Below are positions 43,332 through 52,009 of a DNA stretch of 64,000 nucleotides, one piece after another. Made by a program: the position numbers and the translations under genes. Under the pieces are notes generated by a model. That model worked only from the letters and a program-made list of their open reading frames with translations. It was not told the origin of the DNA and did no database searches. Position 1 is the stretch's first letter. The number at the start of each line of letters is the position of its first letter. The DNA comes from Pseudoalteromonas nigrifaciens (lineage in GTDB: Bacteria; Pseudomonadota; Gammaproteobacteria; Enterobacterales; Alteromonadaceae): assembly GCF_002221505.1 (NCBI RefSeq), contig NZ_CP011037.1, forward strand, positions 248,001 to 312,000, read 5' to 3'.

Positions 43332-43730
43332 GTGGGCTCATTGTTTCCTCTGTGTTTTTGTTATGTTTACTTTATGTTTGCCCTTGTTAATCAATGGTTT
43401 GTGACCCCTGTAAAATCTTATACTATCGTTGTTTGCTATATTGAATAACCTCCAGTGGTTGGATAAAATCCTTTTCAAATTGGTTATTACTGATCACAGC
43501 TCATTTACTACGAGTTATCGTAGCTGATCATTATTAGCGCCAAAACAGTTAGCTTAAAGTTAACAGCTATATGCCTTTAATTTTTACTGACACAAAATTA
43601 ACTCAAAACTCTACTTTTAAAAGTGACTCACTTAGTATTTGTAGCTAGCAACCAGCACTGCTTAGCTAAATTACGGCTGCATTTAATAAAATGGCGCTGC
43701 AAATGCATTTAATGTAACCCCACAACGACT

Positions 43731-45125
43731 ATGGTAAACATGAAATATAACAAACGAATTAAGTCCTCTTTATCACTACTTTCAATATTATGCGCCGCTA
43801 CAATGAGTGTTCACGCAGCAGAGCGCCCCGCTGGTTTATCGGATGAGGATATTGCATACGTTAAACAGCTAATTAATAATGAAATGCAAGCGCAGGATGA
43901 CGCTAAAGCTAAGCAAGAGTTAGATAATGGGTTTGAGTTTAATGGCTATTTTCGCTCAGGTACAAATACCATTCTAGGGAGTGGCAGTAAAAACAATGGC
44001 TCTTGTTATTCACTTAACTACCCTAAAAATGACGGGGTTTATTATCGCTTAGGTAACGAATGCAGAGACTACAGCGAGTTTCAGCTGAGTAAAAAACAGC
44101 AGCTAAATGGGGTTAACTTTAAAGCCGTATTTATGATGGACTTTGCCGGGGATTCAAGAGATCCAACCGCAACGGAGGAGTGGTCTAGACGCTCAAGGCA
44201 GCTTTACGTAGAAACAGACAACTTACTCGATAATGGTACGCTATGGATTGGCCGCAGATATTATTACGATAAGGCAGTTGGTAGCGTACATATATTAGAT
44301 TACAAACATATGCAAAGCTCGGGTAACGGCGTGGGTGTATCTGACATTACGGTAAATGAAACCGATAAGCTGCATCTTGCTGCAATCACTTATGGTGGCG
44401 AGGGCGAACTTACAGGTAACAAAGCCACTGCTGATACTAACTATCAAAACTTTATGGCCGACGTACGCTATGAAATGGACGTAGGCGATGCGGGTAAAGT
44501 GGTATTTGCACTGCAAAACTTATTTGTAAATGATGCAATTGATGAAGCAGGGCTTACCGATGGCAGAACTTTTACAGTGCAATGGCAAAAGCAGTTAGGC
44601 AATGTTGATCAAAAAACAGTGATTCAATATGGTACCGGCGCCATGGCGCAAAACCCAGGCGCTGCCGGTACTGATGGCGGAAGCTTTGATTATGCCGCAG
44701 ATAGCAGCTCAAGTGGCTTTCGTATTTTTAATAATGGCTTAGTTGATATTACCGAAAAATTTAAACTAGATTACATGGTAATGTACGAAAAATCATCTGA
44801 TTATCACACCCTAAAAAGTGTTGGTGTGCGCCCGCATTATTCAATATCGCCGCATTGGAGTGTGCTTGGTGAAGTGGGTTATAACGCTTATCAAACTAAA
44901 ACAAACGGCATTGAAAATGATGAGCAAACACTCATGAAATATGCGCTAGCATTACAAGCAACAGCCGACTCTACCGAATATTGGTCGCGTCCATCGTTAC
45001 GCTTTTACCTAAGTAACTTTGATTGGAACAAGGCTGCTGGGCAAGAGTCTGGGTTAAGTGTTGCAGGCAAAGAGGGCGACGAAAGTGCCTTAGTTGCAGG
45101 CGCTCAGGTTGAAATTTGGTTTTAA
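43731..45125 (+). CDS. lamB: maltoporin-like LamB-family carbohydrate porin
   Basis: 464 residues. Signal peptide to about residue 30 (SILCAATMSVHAAE), a short coiled segment (SDEDIAYVKQLINNEMQAQDDAKAKQELD), then an 18-stranded porin: GFEFNGYFRSG at strand 1, GTLWIGRRYYYDKAVGSVHILDY, and a C-terminal Phe after AQVEIW for BAM recognition. Two Cys (SCYSLNY and NECRDY) match the loop-1 disulfide of LamB. An alternative ATG is at 43740. No maltose genes are near; the divergent-facing AraC and ALDH genes are not obviously linked. Confidence 0.9.
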   Translation: MVNMKYNKRIKSSLSLLSILCAATMSVHAAERPAGLSDEDIAYVKQLINNEMQAQDDAKAKQELDNGFEFNGYFRSGTNTILGSGSKNNGSCYSLNYPKNDGVYYRLGNECRDYSEFQLSKKQQLNGVNFKAVFMMDFAGDSRDPTATEEWSRRSRQLYVETDNLLDNGTLWIGRRYYYDKAVGSVHILDYKHMQSSGNGVGVSDITVNETDKLHLAAITYGGEGELTGNKATADTNYQNFMADVRYEMDVGDAGKVVFALQNLFVNDAIDEAGLTDGRTFTVQWQKQLGNVDQKTVIQYGTGAMAQNPGAAGTDGGSFDYAADSSSSGFRIFNNGLVDITEKFKLDYMVMYEKSSDYHTLKSVGVRPHYSISPHWSVLGEVGYNAYQTKTNGIENDEQTLMKYALALQATADSTEYWSRPSLRFYLSNFDWNKAAGQESGLSVAGKEGDESALVAGAQVEIWF

Positions 45126-45165
45126 TACGCAGTATTAATGTGCAATAAAAAATACAATAAAATAA

Positions 45166-45196
45166 GTTTCGTAGGCGCATTTAGTGCCTACGAAAC
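45166..45196. terminator. intergenic hairpin between lamB and the AraC gene
   Basis: An 11-bp perfect stem GTTTCGTAGGC / GCCTACGAAAC with a 9-nt loop, between convergent genes, 40 bp after the porin stop. There is no T-run, so it may act as a bidirectional terminator or RNA-end stabiliser. Confidence 0.5.
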
Positions 45197-45235
45197 GTCA
45201 ATTAACCTCGCTGTAAAATTAATCTAAACCACCAC

Positions 45236-46138
45236 TTAATGACTTTTCTTGGCAATGCTTGCTGGTGGTACGCCATAGGCGTGTTTAAATAAGCGGCTAA
45301 AATGGCTAGGGCAATTAAAACCCAGCTCATAACACGCTTGGCTAACCGTGCGCCCCTGCAACAATTTACTATAGGCTTTTTTAAGCCTAAGTTGCTGCTG
45401 CCACAGTGCCGGGCTAGTACCAAAGGCCAACTTAAATTGTTGATAAAACTTGCTGCGACTCATGCAGGCAATTTTACACAGCCTCTCTATATCCAATGCT
45501 TCATTTAAGTGCTCTTCTATGTATTGCAAAGCATTATTTACCGGTGTTTTAAACTGCGAATTATTGCCGTTTTTTAGTAATAAATCTCGACTTTGCTGCT
45601 GTAGCAAACGGGTAATAAGCTCGTTTAACGATAAGTCGATTAAATAACCTCGCTGCTCGTCGGGCTCACTAAATAAATGCACCATACGCGCTAAAAGTTG
45701 TTGGGTTTGGCTATTGTGCTGGCTATGTACCAGCTGCGGTGTATAGGCAAATAAGTCATCGCTGGCAAAGCGTTGCTCAATATTGAGTGCATTAGCCACC
45801 TGCGTTATTTTGTCTGTGCTTATTTCAATAGCAAGGCAGGTAGTAGGCGCGCTTAAAGATGCTTGTTCAAAGTCAATTAATACCCCTTGCTCTGGTGCTA
45901 ATACAAAGGATTCGTGAGGTAAAAATGCCTTATGGTATTGGCAGCTCTCTACATGCATTACCTTTTTACCACTAAGCATGGCGCAAAAAAGTAATTCTTT
46001 TGAATGCAAAGCTACTTTTTGTGCATTTTGATAAGTATCGTAAATACTTAGCTCGCTATTATCGGCAGCAAAGGTCACTTTATTTTCAATTAGCACCTTT
46101 AATTGCTGGCGTTGCTTATTTAATTGCGGAGTATGCAT
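45236..46138 (-). CDS. AraC-family transcriptional regulator
   Basis: 300 residues from the ATG at 46138 (AAAAGGGATTAAA before it, MHTPQLNKQ); the open frame to 46222 has weaker signals. N-terminal AraC-binding-like cupin region (about 30-150), C-terminal double HTH: LDIERLCKIACMSRSKFYQQFKLAFGTSPALWQQQLRLKKA and VSQACYELGFNCPSHFSRLFKHAYG. It is divergent from the aldehyde dehydrogenase gene and probably activates it, like the AraC-type regulators next to exaC/aldB in other gammaproteobacteria. Confidence 0.9.
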   Translation of the reverse strand: MHTPQLNKQRQQLKVLIENKVTFAADNSELSIYDTYQNAQKVALHSKELLFCAMLSGKKVMHVESCQYHKAFLPHESFVLAPEQGVLIDFEQASLSAPTTCLAIEISTDKITQVANALNIEQRFASDDLFAYTPQLVHSQHNSQTQQLLARMVHLFSEPDEQRGYLIDLSLNELITRLLQQQSRDLLLKNGNNSQFKTPVNNALQYIEEHLNEALDIERLCKIACMSRSKFYQQFKLAFGTSPALWQQQLRLKKAYSKLLQGRTVSQACYELGFNCPSHFSRLFKHAYGVPPASIAKKSH

Positions 46139-46323
46139 TTTAATCCCTTTTAAATCTGGACTCATAGACAACTTTTGTGGACAGCAATACATGCTTTTAA
46201 GTGTTTGATAGTTTAATGTCAATCAATGCTGATTAATTATAAAACAGCACTTGATTAAATATAAAGCAAAAAGACTTATTTAATAGCTCGACTTTTAGCT
46301 AATAACAACAAGAGAGTATCACT

Positions 46324-47844
46324 ATGATTTATGCAAATCCAGGCGAAAAAGATGCACTAATTACCTTTAAAGCGCAATACGAAAACTACATTGGAGGAGA
46401 ATGGGTAAAGCCAGTAAACGGCCAGTACTTTGAAAATATTAGCCCTGTAAACGGTAAAGTATTTTGTAAAGTAGCGCGCTCCGATAAAGACGACATTGAA
46501 CTTGCGCTCGACAAAGCCCACGCAGTAAAAGCGCAGTGGGGTACTACATCGGTTACCGATCGTAGTAACGTATTACTAAAAATAGCCGACCGTATTGAAC
46601 AAAATTTAGAGTTACTTGCAGTTGCCGAAACGTGGGATAACGGCAAAGCAATTCGCGAAACACTCGCGGCCGATATTCCACTAGCCGCCGATCACTTTCG
46701 TTATTTTGCAGGTTGCCTGCGCTCACAAGAGGGCGGTATTAGTGAAATTGATGAAACTACCGTTGCCTATCATTTTAATGAACCGTTAGGTGTAGTTGGG
46801 CAAATAATTCCGTGGAACTTCCCAATACTAATGGCAGCGTGGAAGCTAGCCCCAGCCTTAGCTGCGGGTAACTGTGTAATACTAAAACCAGCAGAGCAAA
46901 CCCCTGCCTCTATTTTAGTGCTGATGGAAGTGATTGGCGACTTACTGCCAGCGGGCGTACTCAACGTAGTTAATGGCTTTGGTAAAGAAGCAGGTGAAGC
47001 CCTGGCTACCAACACCCGTATTGCTAAAATCGCCTTTACGGGGTCTACCCCAGTGGGTTCACATATTTTAAAATGCGCCGCCGAAAACATAATTCCATCA
47101 ACGGTAGAGCTAGGTGGTAAGTCACCCAATATTTTCTTTAGCGATGTAATGGACAAAGACGACGCTTTTTTATCTAAAGCAATAGAGGGCGCAATACTGG
47201 CCTACTTTAACCAAGGTGAAGTATGTACTTGCCCATCGCGACTATTTATTCAAGAAGATATTTACGAGCAATTTATTGAACGCATTTTACAGCGCACTGC
47301 ACAAATTAAACGTGGTAACCCGCTAGATACCGAAACCATGGTAGGTGCGCAGGCGTCTAAAGCGCAATTTGATAAAATATTAAGCTACATCGAAATAGGT
47401 AAAAAAGAAGGCGCCGAAGTACTTACTGGTGGCAACGTAGAGCAGTTAAGCGATGATCTTAACGGCGGATATTACATTCAGCCTACGCTATTAAAAGGCA
47501 CCAACGACATGCGGGTATTCCAAGAAGAGATTTTTGGCCCGGTTATTTCAATGTCGACCTTTAAAGACGAAGCCGAAGCGTTGGCACTTGCCAATAGCTC
47601 TGAATTTGGTTTAGGCGCCGGTGTATGGAGCCGCAACATGAACCAAGCGTATCGTATGGGGCGTAAAATTGAGGCAGGCCGTGTATGGACTAACTGTTAC
47701 CACATGTATCCGGCTCATGCCGCGTTTGGCGGCTATAAAAAATCAGGTATTGGTCGCGAAAACCACAAACTCGCACTGGGTCACTACCAACAAACTAAAA
47801 ACCTATTAGTAAGCTACAGCGAAGATCCGCTCGGCTTCTTTTAA
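46324..47844 (+). CDS. exaC: aldehyde dehydrogenase, ExaC/AldB type
   Basis: 506 residues. NAD(P)+-dependent oxidation of acetaldehyde and similar aldehydes. Motifs: [27 protein letters not shown], catalytic Glu in [13 protein letters not shown], nucleophile Cys in [12 protein letters not shown] and C-terminal [28 protein letters not shown], the pattern of ExaC/AldB acetaldehyde dehydrogenases. Paired with the divergent AraC regulator across 185 bp. Confidence 0.93.
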   Translation: MIYANPGEKDALITFKAQYENYIGGEWVKPVNGQYFENISPVNGKVFCKVARSDKDDIELALDKAHAVKAQWGTTSVTDRSNVLLKIADRIEQNLELLAVAETWDNGKAIRETLAADIPLAADHFRYFAGCLRSQEGGISEIDETTVAYHFNEPLGVVGQIIPWNFPILMAAWKLAPALAAGNCVILKPAEQTPASILVLMEVIGDLLPAGVLNVVNGFGKEAGEALATNTRIAKIAFTGSTPVGSHILKCAAENIIPSTVELGGKSPNIFFSDVMDKDDAFLSKAIEGAILAYFNQGEVCTCPSRLFIQEDIYEQFIERILQRTAQIKRGNPLDTETMVGAQASKAQFDKILSYIEIGKKEGAEVLTGGNVEQLSDDLNGGYYIQPTLLKGTNDMRVFQEEIFGPVISMSTFKDEAEALALANSSEFGLGAGVWSRNMNQAYRMGRKIEAGRVWTNCYHMYPAHAAFGGYKKSGIGRENHKLALGHYQQTKNLLVSYSEDPLGFF

Positions 47845-47886
47845 TTTTAAGTACAAAGTTTAAATAAACAACCGTTAAGTAATGAC

Positions 47887-47913
47887 AGCGCTGCATATTT
47901 GCAGCGCTTTTTT
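47887..47913 (+). terminator. terminator after the aldehyde dehydrogenase
   Basis: Stem AGCGCTGC / GCAGCGCT with loop ATATTT and a T-run. Confidence 0.88.
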
Positions 47914-48253
47914 GTATATTGGCTAAATTAATTTAAAATGACTCAACCGCGTTATCGCTCTTAGCATCAATCGTGTTTTTGCACACTTTTCATTATATGT
48001 GTTCTTTTTTCCGTGTTAAAAAAGGGTGTTTCATACAAGCTAAATTTTATAATTAATAACAGTATAAATTGGCAGTGGTTGCGGTTTTGTCGGATAACAT
48101 TATTAAAAGTCGTTTTGGGGCATTTTAACAAAGGCAATTTTATAACATACGTAACTACCTGTTTACATTAGAGTTGTTTGGTGGAATTATTAAGCTATGT
48201 AATATATGCCGTTTTGGGGTGTTATAAACCCCCATAGTGGTGTTCAATAAGCT

Positions 48254-48260
48254 GTTATGC
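48254..48260. other. integron core site GTTATGC, left edge of the first cassette
   Basis: Matches the GTTRRRY core recombination consensus only approximately (GTTATGC, as in Vibrio-type sites). The 3-prime cassette end carries a near-complementary GCATA-CAA, supporting this as the left boundary. The complementary half and hairpin of an upstream attC were not found with certainty. Confidence 0.45.
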
Positions 48261-48279
48261 GTAATCGAGACAAATAAGT

Positions 48280-48594
48280 ATGGCGAATAATTGGAATATT
48301 CCAGCCTGTCTTGAACAGGAAGTGAGGGAACGAGATACAGCCTGTGTGTATTGTGGCAATGAGTTCTTGTCTCATAAAGTATCAGCTAAAGCGTCGGCAA
48401 GTTGGGAGCACATTATTAATGACGCTTCCATCATTACACGAGAAAATATTGCGTTGTGTTGTCGAGGTTGTAATGCAAGTAAGGGCCAAAAAACATTATC
48501 AGATTGGCTGGAATCAAAGTATTGTAAAGAGCGCGGCATTTCACCAGACTCAGTCGCACCAATAATTAAACAAGCAATCTCTAATGGCCAGTAA
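48280..48594 (+). CDS. HNH endonuclease-like cassette protein
   Basis: 104 residues. Zinc-binding Cys pair in ACVYCGNEF, then the HNH motif: His in SWEHIIND, Asn in RENIALCCRGCNASKG with a second Cys pair. HNH proteins of this size are nucleases in mobile genes, restriction or defence. The gene fills a 436-bp integron cassette (48255-48690), ends 2 bp before the attC, and has a weak RBS, typical of cassette genes. Whether it is an active nuclease is untested. Confidence 0.8.
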   Translation: MANNWNIPACLEQEVRERDTACVYCGNEFLSHKVSAKASASWEHIINDASIITRENIALCCRGCNASKGQKTLSDWLESKYCKERGISPDSVAPIIKQAISNGQ

Positions 48595-48596
48595 TC

Positions 48597-48696
48597 GCAT
48601 ACAAGACAATAAAGCGGGACTAAAAACAGTTTGCTCGGTTCCGCTTCGCTACACGTTTTAGCAAACTATTTTTAGCCTCTTATTGGAGCGTTAGTT
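48597..48696. other. attC recombination site (59-base element) of the HNH cassette
   Basis: About 100 bp. The left core-like GCATACAA pairs with the upstream GTTATGC; outer arms CAATAAAGCGGGA / CCTCTTATTG; 16-bp inner arms CTAAAAACAGTTTGCT (48620-48635) / AGCAAACTATTTTTAG (48660-48675) with one mismatch; a loop rich in CCGCTTCGC; right core GTTAGTT (48690-48696). This is the bulged imperfect hairpin typical of attC sites. Confidence 0.85.
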
Positions 48697-48719
48697 GCTA
48701 GTGAGATATTTGAGACTAT

Positions 48720-49478
48720 ATGATAAATCCTTGGGTTAGGTATGACGATGTTGAAGAAAAAAGAGATGGATATTACGTCTCGTATAGCCCTGTCTTTACC
48801 GATCAAGAATTTGCGATAGTAAAGGTCTATATTTATGACTCAAATCTCTCGAGTAAGATCAAAAATATTGCAGAGTCAGAGTTAAAATATTGGACTTTGA
48901 AATACCCGACTCCCATCATGTTAATGATCGATAATAAAACGGATGAAGAGTGGCGTACGAAAGATAAATTAGGTCATAATTTTTTGCTTGGCTATCCAAA
49001 GCTTGAAAAAGTAATCTTACATTGGGATAAGTACCCTGAAAGTGAAGAACCGGATATAGATCTTTCAAAAGAGAGCTTAGCTAAGATTTACTCAGGGTTA
49101 AATTTTTCCACATACGAAGAGGTTGTAGCTAAACAGAAAACAGAGGCTAAAGGCAGAAAGCTGCTGTTACTCATTTTAACATTATGGGTTTGTGTTATAC
49201 CTGCATTAATAGCATTTCTTGGTTGGTCTAATCCTATTGTTTCATTATTAGCGCTTGCATACAGTTGGTATGTCGCATTTAGTAAAGGGCTAGAACTTTG
49301 GGGTCGTAAGAAAAAATCAGAAAAAGAATTAGCTAAAGACAAAGAGGAATTAGCTAAAAATCATCACCACTATCATTGTCAGCTTAACCCAGAAGCGTTT
49401 CTTAGGTTAAAAAATGAAAATTTCAAAAAAGAACGCTTGGAAAAAGAAAAACTTAAAATCGACAGTATGCGCAACTAA
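48720..49478 (+). CDS. cassette-encoded membrane / coiled-coil protein of unknown function
   Basis: 252 residues. Residues 1-140 are a soluble, aromatic-rich domain I do not recognise (YYVSYSPVFTDQEFAIVKVYIYDS). Two transmembrane segments follow (about 145-165, LLLLILTLWVCVIPALIAFLGW, and 168-188), then a Lys/Glu-rich coiled coil with a His-rich patch (NHHHYHCQ). Its stop codon lies inside the left core AACTAAC of the next attC, as is usual for cassette genes. No function is assigned. Confidence 0.75.
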   Translation: MINPWVRYDDVEEKRDGYYVSYSPVFTDQEFAIVKVYIYDSNLSSKIKNIAESELKYWTLKYPTPIMLMIDNKTDEEWRTKDKLGHNFLLGYPKLEKVILHWDKYPESEEPDIDLSKESLAKIYSGLNFSTYEEVVAKQKTEAKGRKLLLLILTLWVCVIPALIAFLGWSNPIVSLLALAYSWYVAFSKGLELWGRKKKSEKELAKDKEELAKNHHHYHCQLNPEAFLRLKNENFKKERLEKEKLKIDSMRN

Positions 49479-49527
49479 CAACACGCCCTGAGGTGGACAG
49501 CAAGCACTAAAGCTCACTTTCCACCGC
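49473..49527. other. truncated attC site of the second cassette
   Basis: Left core AACTAAC is the exact complement of the GTTAGTT right core of the previous attC. It is followed by ACACGCCCTGAGGTGGACAG and, after a loop, TTTCCACC, which pairs with GGTGGA. The expected right core (GGGCGTTAG) is missing; sequence changes to transposase-like DNA at about 49527. Confidence 0.65.
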
Positions 49528-49740
49528 AAATTTTAACAGCGGTGATCCCTTACTTTTCAATGCGATTAAGTAAGTTGATTCATCGTAGGGCGTATGTGTT
49601 TTCCAGCACCTAAATAGTATTTTTATCCACTTAAATGCTAATGATCTGATGATGGTACTATGGGGTTTTCTGTAGGTTTCTTGCTGCCGATAATAAGCTT
49701 TTCCCAAAATGAATAACGAATAGAAAATCCCGCCCATTCT
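49507..49740 (-). pseudogene. C-terminal remnant of an IS110-like transposase
   Basis: Up to 76 codons remain: AYYRQQETYRKPHSTIIRSL then AFKWIKILFRCWKTHTPYDE and STYLIALKSKGSPLL, the typical C-terminus of IS110-family transposases (motif R-x-L-A-F-K-W-I). In the neighbouring frame VEWAGF, the expected preceding residues, can be read, so a frameshift lies just upstream of AYYRQQ. The DEDD catalytic region is absent. It abuts and probably truncated the attC of the second cassette. Family assignment is from memory of motifs. Confidence 0.6.
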
Positions 49741-49886
49741 ACAAATGTTTGCCTTAAAAATTTAGAAATTAAACAGACGCCTTAAAGTTTTAACCTGGCG
49801 TATTCATGGAGTATTTTATTTAAACCAACCTACATCAAAGGGCTTTTAAGTAGATTGGTATTGTGTAAAGTGCAATATAGTTGTTT

Positions 49887-50678
49887 TTACTTGTTTTTAA
49901 ACGGCATGATGAGTAACCCCCACAGCGAGGCATTTTGCTTTGCAGTTGGGTATTCAACCAAACCTATATCTATTTCTGCGTCGACTTTTTTGGCCTCACT
50001 TTTATAGCTGCCAAAAAGTTTGTCCCACCAAATTACACTAAAGCCATAGTTTGAATTTGTTTCACTCACTACTTTACTGTGGTGAATGCGGTGCAGTATT
50101 TGCGTCATTAATATAAGGCGTAGTGGCTTTTCAATGGCGTTTGGTAGGCGTATGTTTGCATGGTTAAACAAGGCGAGTGCATTTAACGCGATTTCAAATA
50201 TAAGTACGGCAATGGCGGGTACGCCAAGTGCAGTAACTGCAATAAGTTTTATAAGTATACTAAGCACAATTTCGATAGGGTGAAAGCGCAGGCCGGTACT
50301 GGTATCTACATGCGCATCGGCGTGGTGTACGCGGTGCAAACGCCATAATAGTGGCACTTTATGAAACAATCTGTGCTGCCAATAAATGAGTATATCGAGC
50401 AGTACAAGGCTTAGCACTATGGTTACTATGCTAGGTATGGCTAGTTGGTTAAATAAGCCAATGCTGTGCTCATGATTGTAAAGTGCTACTGCGGTTAAAC
50501 CAAGTGGTACAACTAAGCGCGCAATGATAGATGAGGCAAACACTAAGCCAAAATTTGCAAACCAGCGAGTGCTGCTTTTAATGGGCGATTGCCTTGCGGG
50601 TTGTCGCCATTCAAGCAGCATCATTATGACTAAAATGCTAAAAAAGCAACCGAGTCGCCACCAAACTTCGTTAGTCAT
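49887..50678 (-). CDS. fatty acid hydroxylase / sterol desaturase-family protein
   Basis: 263 residues with four to five transmembrane helices. The three His boxes that bind the di-iron centre are present: HRLFH, HRVHHADAHVD and HRIHHSKVVSETNSNYG. Members hydroxylate or desaturate lipid chains or sterol-like lipids in the membrane. The ATG overlaps the end of the CDP-alcohol phosphatidyltransferase gene by 8 bp. It is the last gene of the long minus-strand operon, and the pairing with a phospholipid-headgroup enzyme suggests a lipid substrate. Confidence 0.9.
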   Translation of the reverse strand: MTNEVWWRLGCFFSILVIMMLLEWRQPARQSPIKSSTRWFANFGLVFASSIIARLVVPLGLTAVALYNHEHSIGLFNQLAIPSIVTIVLSLVLLDILIYWQHRLFHKVPLLWRLHRVHHADAHVDTSTGLRFHPIEIVLSILIKLIAVTALGVPAIAVLIFEIALNALALFNHANIRLPNAIEKPLRLILMTQILHRIHHSKVVSETNSNYGFSVIWWDKLFGSYKSEAKKVDAEIDIGLVEYPTAKQNASLWGLLIMPFKNK

Positions 50679-51315
50679 TATTATTTATAACCTCATTGGC
50701 TTCTTGCTGTTTAAGTGTGTGGTAGCCGCCATGTATACGGGTAAATATGGTAATGGCGCAGGCAAAAGCAAATATACCAGCGAGGAGGGCAAAGTGCTGC
50801 GGCCAAATACAAAAGGCTATAAATAGCGCTATTGTTTCTGTGCCTTCGGTTAAGCCATTTAGGTAGTAAAAGCTTTTGTATTTAAATTGCGGTTTTTCGA
50901 GCTTAAACTTTTCAGCGGCTATGGCAAAGGCTAAAAAGCTTGAACCCGTGCCAATAAATGCAGCGAGTAATATAGCGCCTGCAATGGCGTTTTGTTCGGG
51001 GTTTGCCAAAATAAAGCCAAGCGGAATGGCCGCGTAAAACAAAAAGTCGAGTGTAATATCTAAAAAGCCGCCGGCGCTTGAGCTTAAATTAGCATGGCGT
51101 GCTAGTGCGCCGTCAAGCCCATCTAAAATGCGATTTAAAACAATGGCAGCTAATGCGCCGTACCACATTTCAAAAGCAAGTAATGGCACTGCGAGCAAGC
51201 CAATTAAAAAGCCAAATACCGTTAGCTGATCGGGTGTTATGCCGCGCTTATGTATCAGCATTACCACAGGCTTTAACAGTGGCTTTATTACAGGGGTGAT
51301 AAATTTATCTAACAT
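50671..51315 (-). CDS. CDP-alcohol phosphatidyltransferase-family protein
   Basis: 214 residues, about six transmembrane helices. The full catalytic motif DG-x2-DG-x2-AR-x8-G-x3-D-x3-D is present around residue 63-90 (LDGLDGALARHANLSSSA then GGFLDITLD). The enzyme transfers a phosphatidyl group from CDP-diacylglycerol to an alcohol; which alcohol is unknown. It lies 16 bp after the ABC ATPase and overlaps the hydroxylase gene, so it belongs to the same operon. Confidence 0.9.
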   Translation of the reverse strand: MLDKFITPVIKPLLKPVVMLIHKRGITPDQLTVFGFLIGLLAVPLLAFEMWYGALAAIVLNRILDGLDGALARHANLSSSAGGFLDITLDFLFYAAIPLGFILANPEQNAIAGAILLAAFIGTGSSFLAFAIAAEKFKLEKPQFKYKSFYYLNGLTEGTETIALFIAFCIWPQHFALLAGIFAFACAITIFTRIHGGYHTLKQQEANEVINNND

Positions 51316-51331
51316 AGGGAGCCTTGTGCGC

Positions 51332-51970
51332 TTAAAGTACAGTATTTAAGGTGAAAAGTTTACCGTTTGCAGCGTCGTAATCGCTATGATCGTGCGTTAC
51401 CATAATGGCAGGCAGTTTATGTTGGCGTATTTGGCTAAACACCAATTCACGAGTATCAACGCGCAGTTGCGTGTCGAGCTTACTAAAAGGCTCATCGAGT
51501 AAAATAGCTTTTGGCTCACTTAATAACAGTCGTAATAGCGCAACGCGTGCTTGTTGACCGCCGGACAAGCTATCGGGATGGCGATTGGCCATTCCTTTTA
51601 AACCAACTTGCTCAAGTGCGTGTGCTATTTTGTCAATGCGTTGTTTTTTATCCCCTTTGGGCATAGCAAAAGCAATATTACCCGCCACACTTAAGTGCGA
51701 AAACAATAAAGCGTCTTGATACAGTACGCCAATATGGCGTAAATGCGTGGGTAAATCATTTATATTTTTACCGTTAAGCCACACCTCTCCACTGGCTTTA
51801 AAACCACTGGGTAAAGTACCTGTAAGCCAATTTAATAAGCTTGATTTACCGCTGCCCGATGGGCCCATAATCGTTAGAATTTCACCACCATTAACTTGCT
51901 CGTTTAAGCTAAGTAGTCGCTCATTTTGGCGATAAAGCTGACAATTTTTAATCTGTAAAGATGACTGCAT
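51332..51970 (-). CDS. ynjD: ABC transporter ATP-binding protein, YnjD-like
   Basis: 212 residues. Walker A GPSGSGKSS, Q-loop YQDALLF, signature LSGGQQARVA, Walker B AILLDEPFSKLD, H-loop VTHDHSDYD. Compact size and order after the fused permease match YnjD of the YnjBCD importer. Its substrate has not been established in E. coli. Confidence 0.92.
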   Translation of the reverse strand: MQSSLQIKNCQLYRQNERLLSLNEQVNGGEILTIMGPSGSGKSSLLNWLTGTLPSGFKASGEVWLNGKNINDLPTHLRHIGVLYQDALLFSHLSVAGNIAFAMPKGDKKQRIDKIAHALEQVGLKGMANRHPDSLSGGQQARVALLRLLLSEPKAILLDEPFSKLDTQLRVDTRELVFSQIRQHKLPAIMVTHDHSDYDAANGKLFTLNTVL

Positions 51971-52009
51971 TAAAAAACCTTTAACTCAATACTGTTTACT
52001 GTGGGAGCT

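Larger units (their letters stand above)
43115..43730 (+). other. 616-bp gap with two tiny ORFs and a dyad, upstream of the maltoporin
   Basis: Contains two candidate hydrophobic micro-ORFs (43181-43249 and 43266-43331). The stretch 43491-43530 has TGATCA at both ends around a CTACGA-GTTA-TCGTAG hairpin (43508-43523), about 200 bp before the porin gene. No CRP-like site was certain. Confidence 0.5.
47845..48279. other. 435-bp region: terminator and left boundary of integron cassettes
   Basis: Contains the ALDH terminator at 47887-47913, then AT-rich DNA holding two similar strings (GTCGTTTTGGGG near 48109 and GCCGTTTTGGGG near 48210). It ends in AAGCTGTTATGC (48250-48260), where GTTATGC is a recombination core site. 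No integrase gene is present. The upstream site is either a degenerate attC or an attI-like site. Confidence 0.5.

Noticed and set aside
48344..48565. 73-codon alternative frame inside the HNH cassette
   Set aside because: The HNH frame carries the full Cys/His/Asn motif; the other frame has no domain and no RBS.
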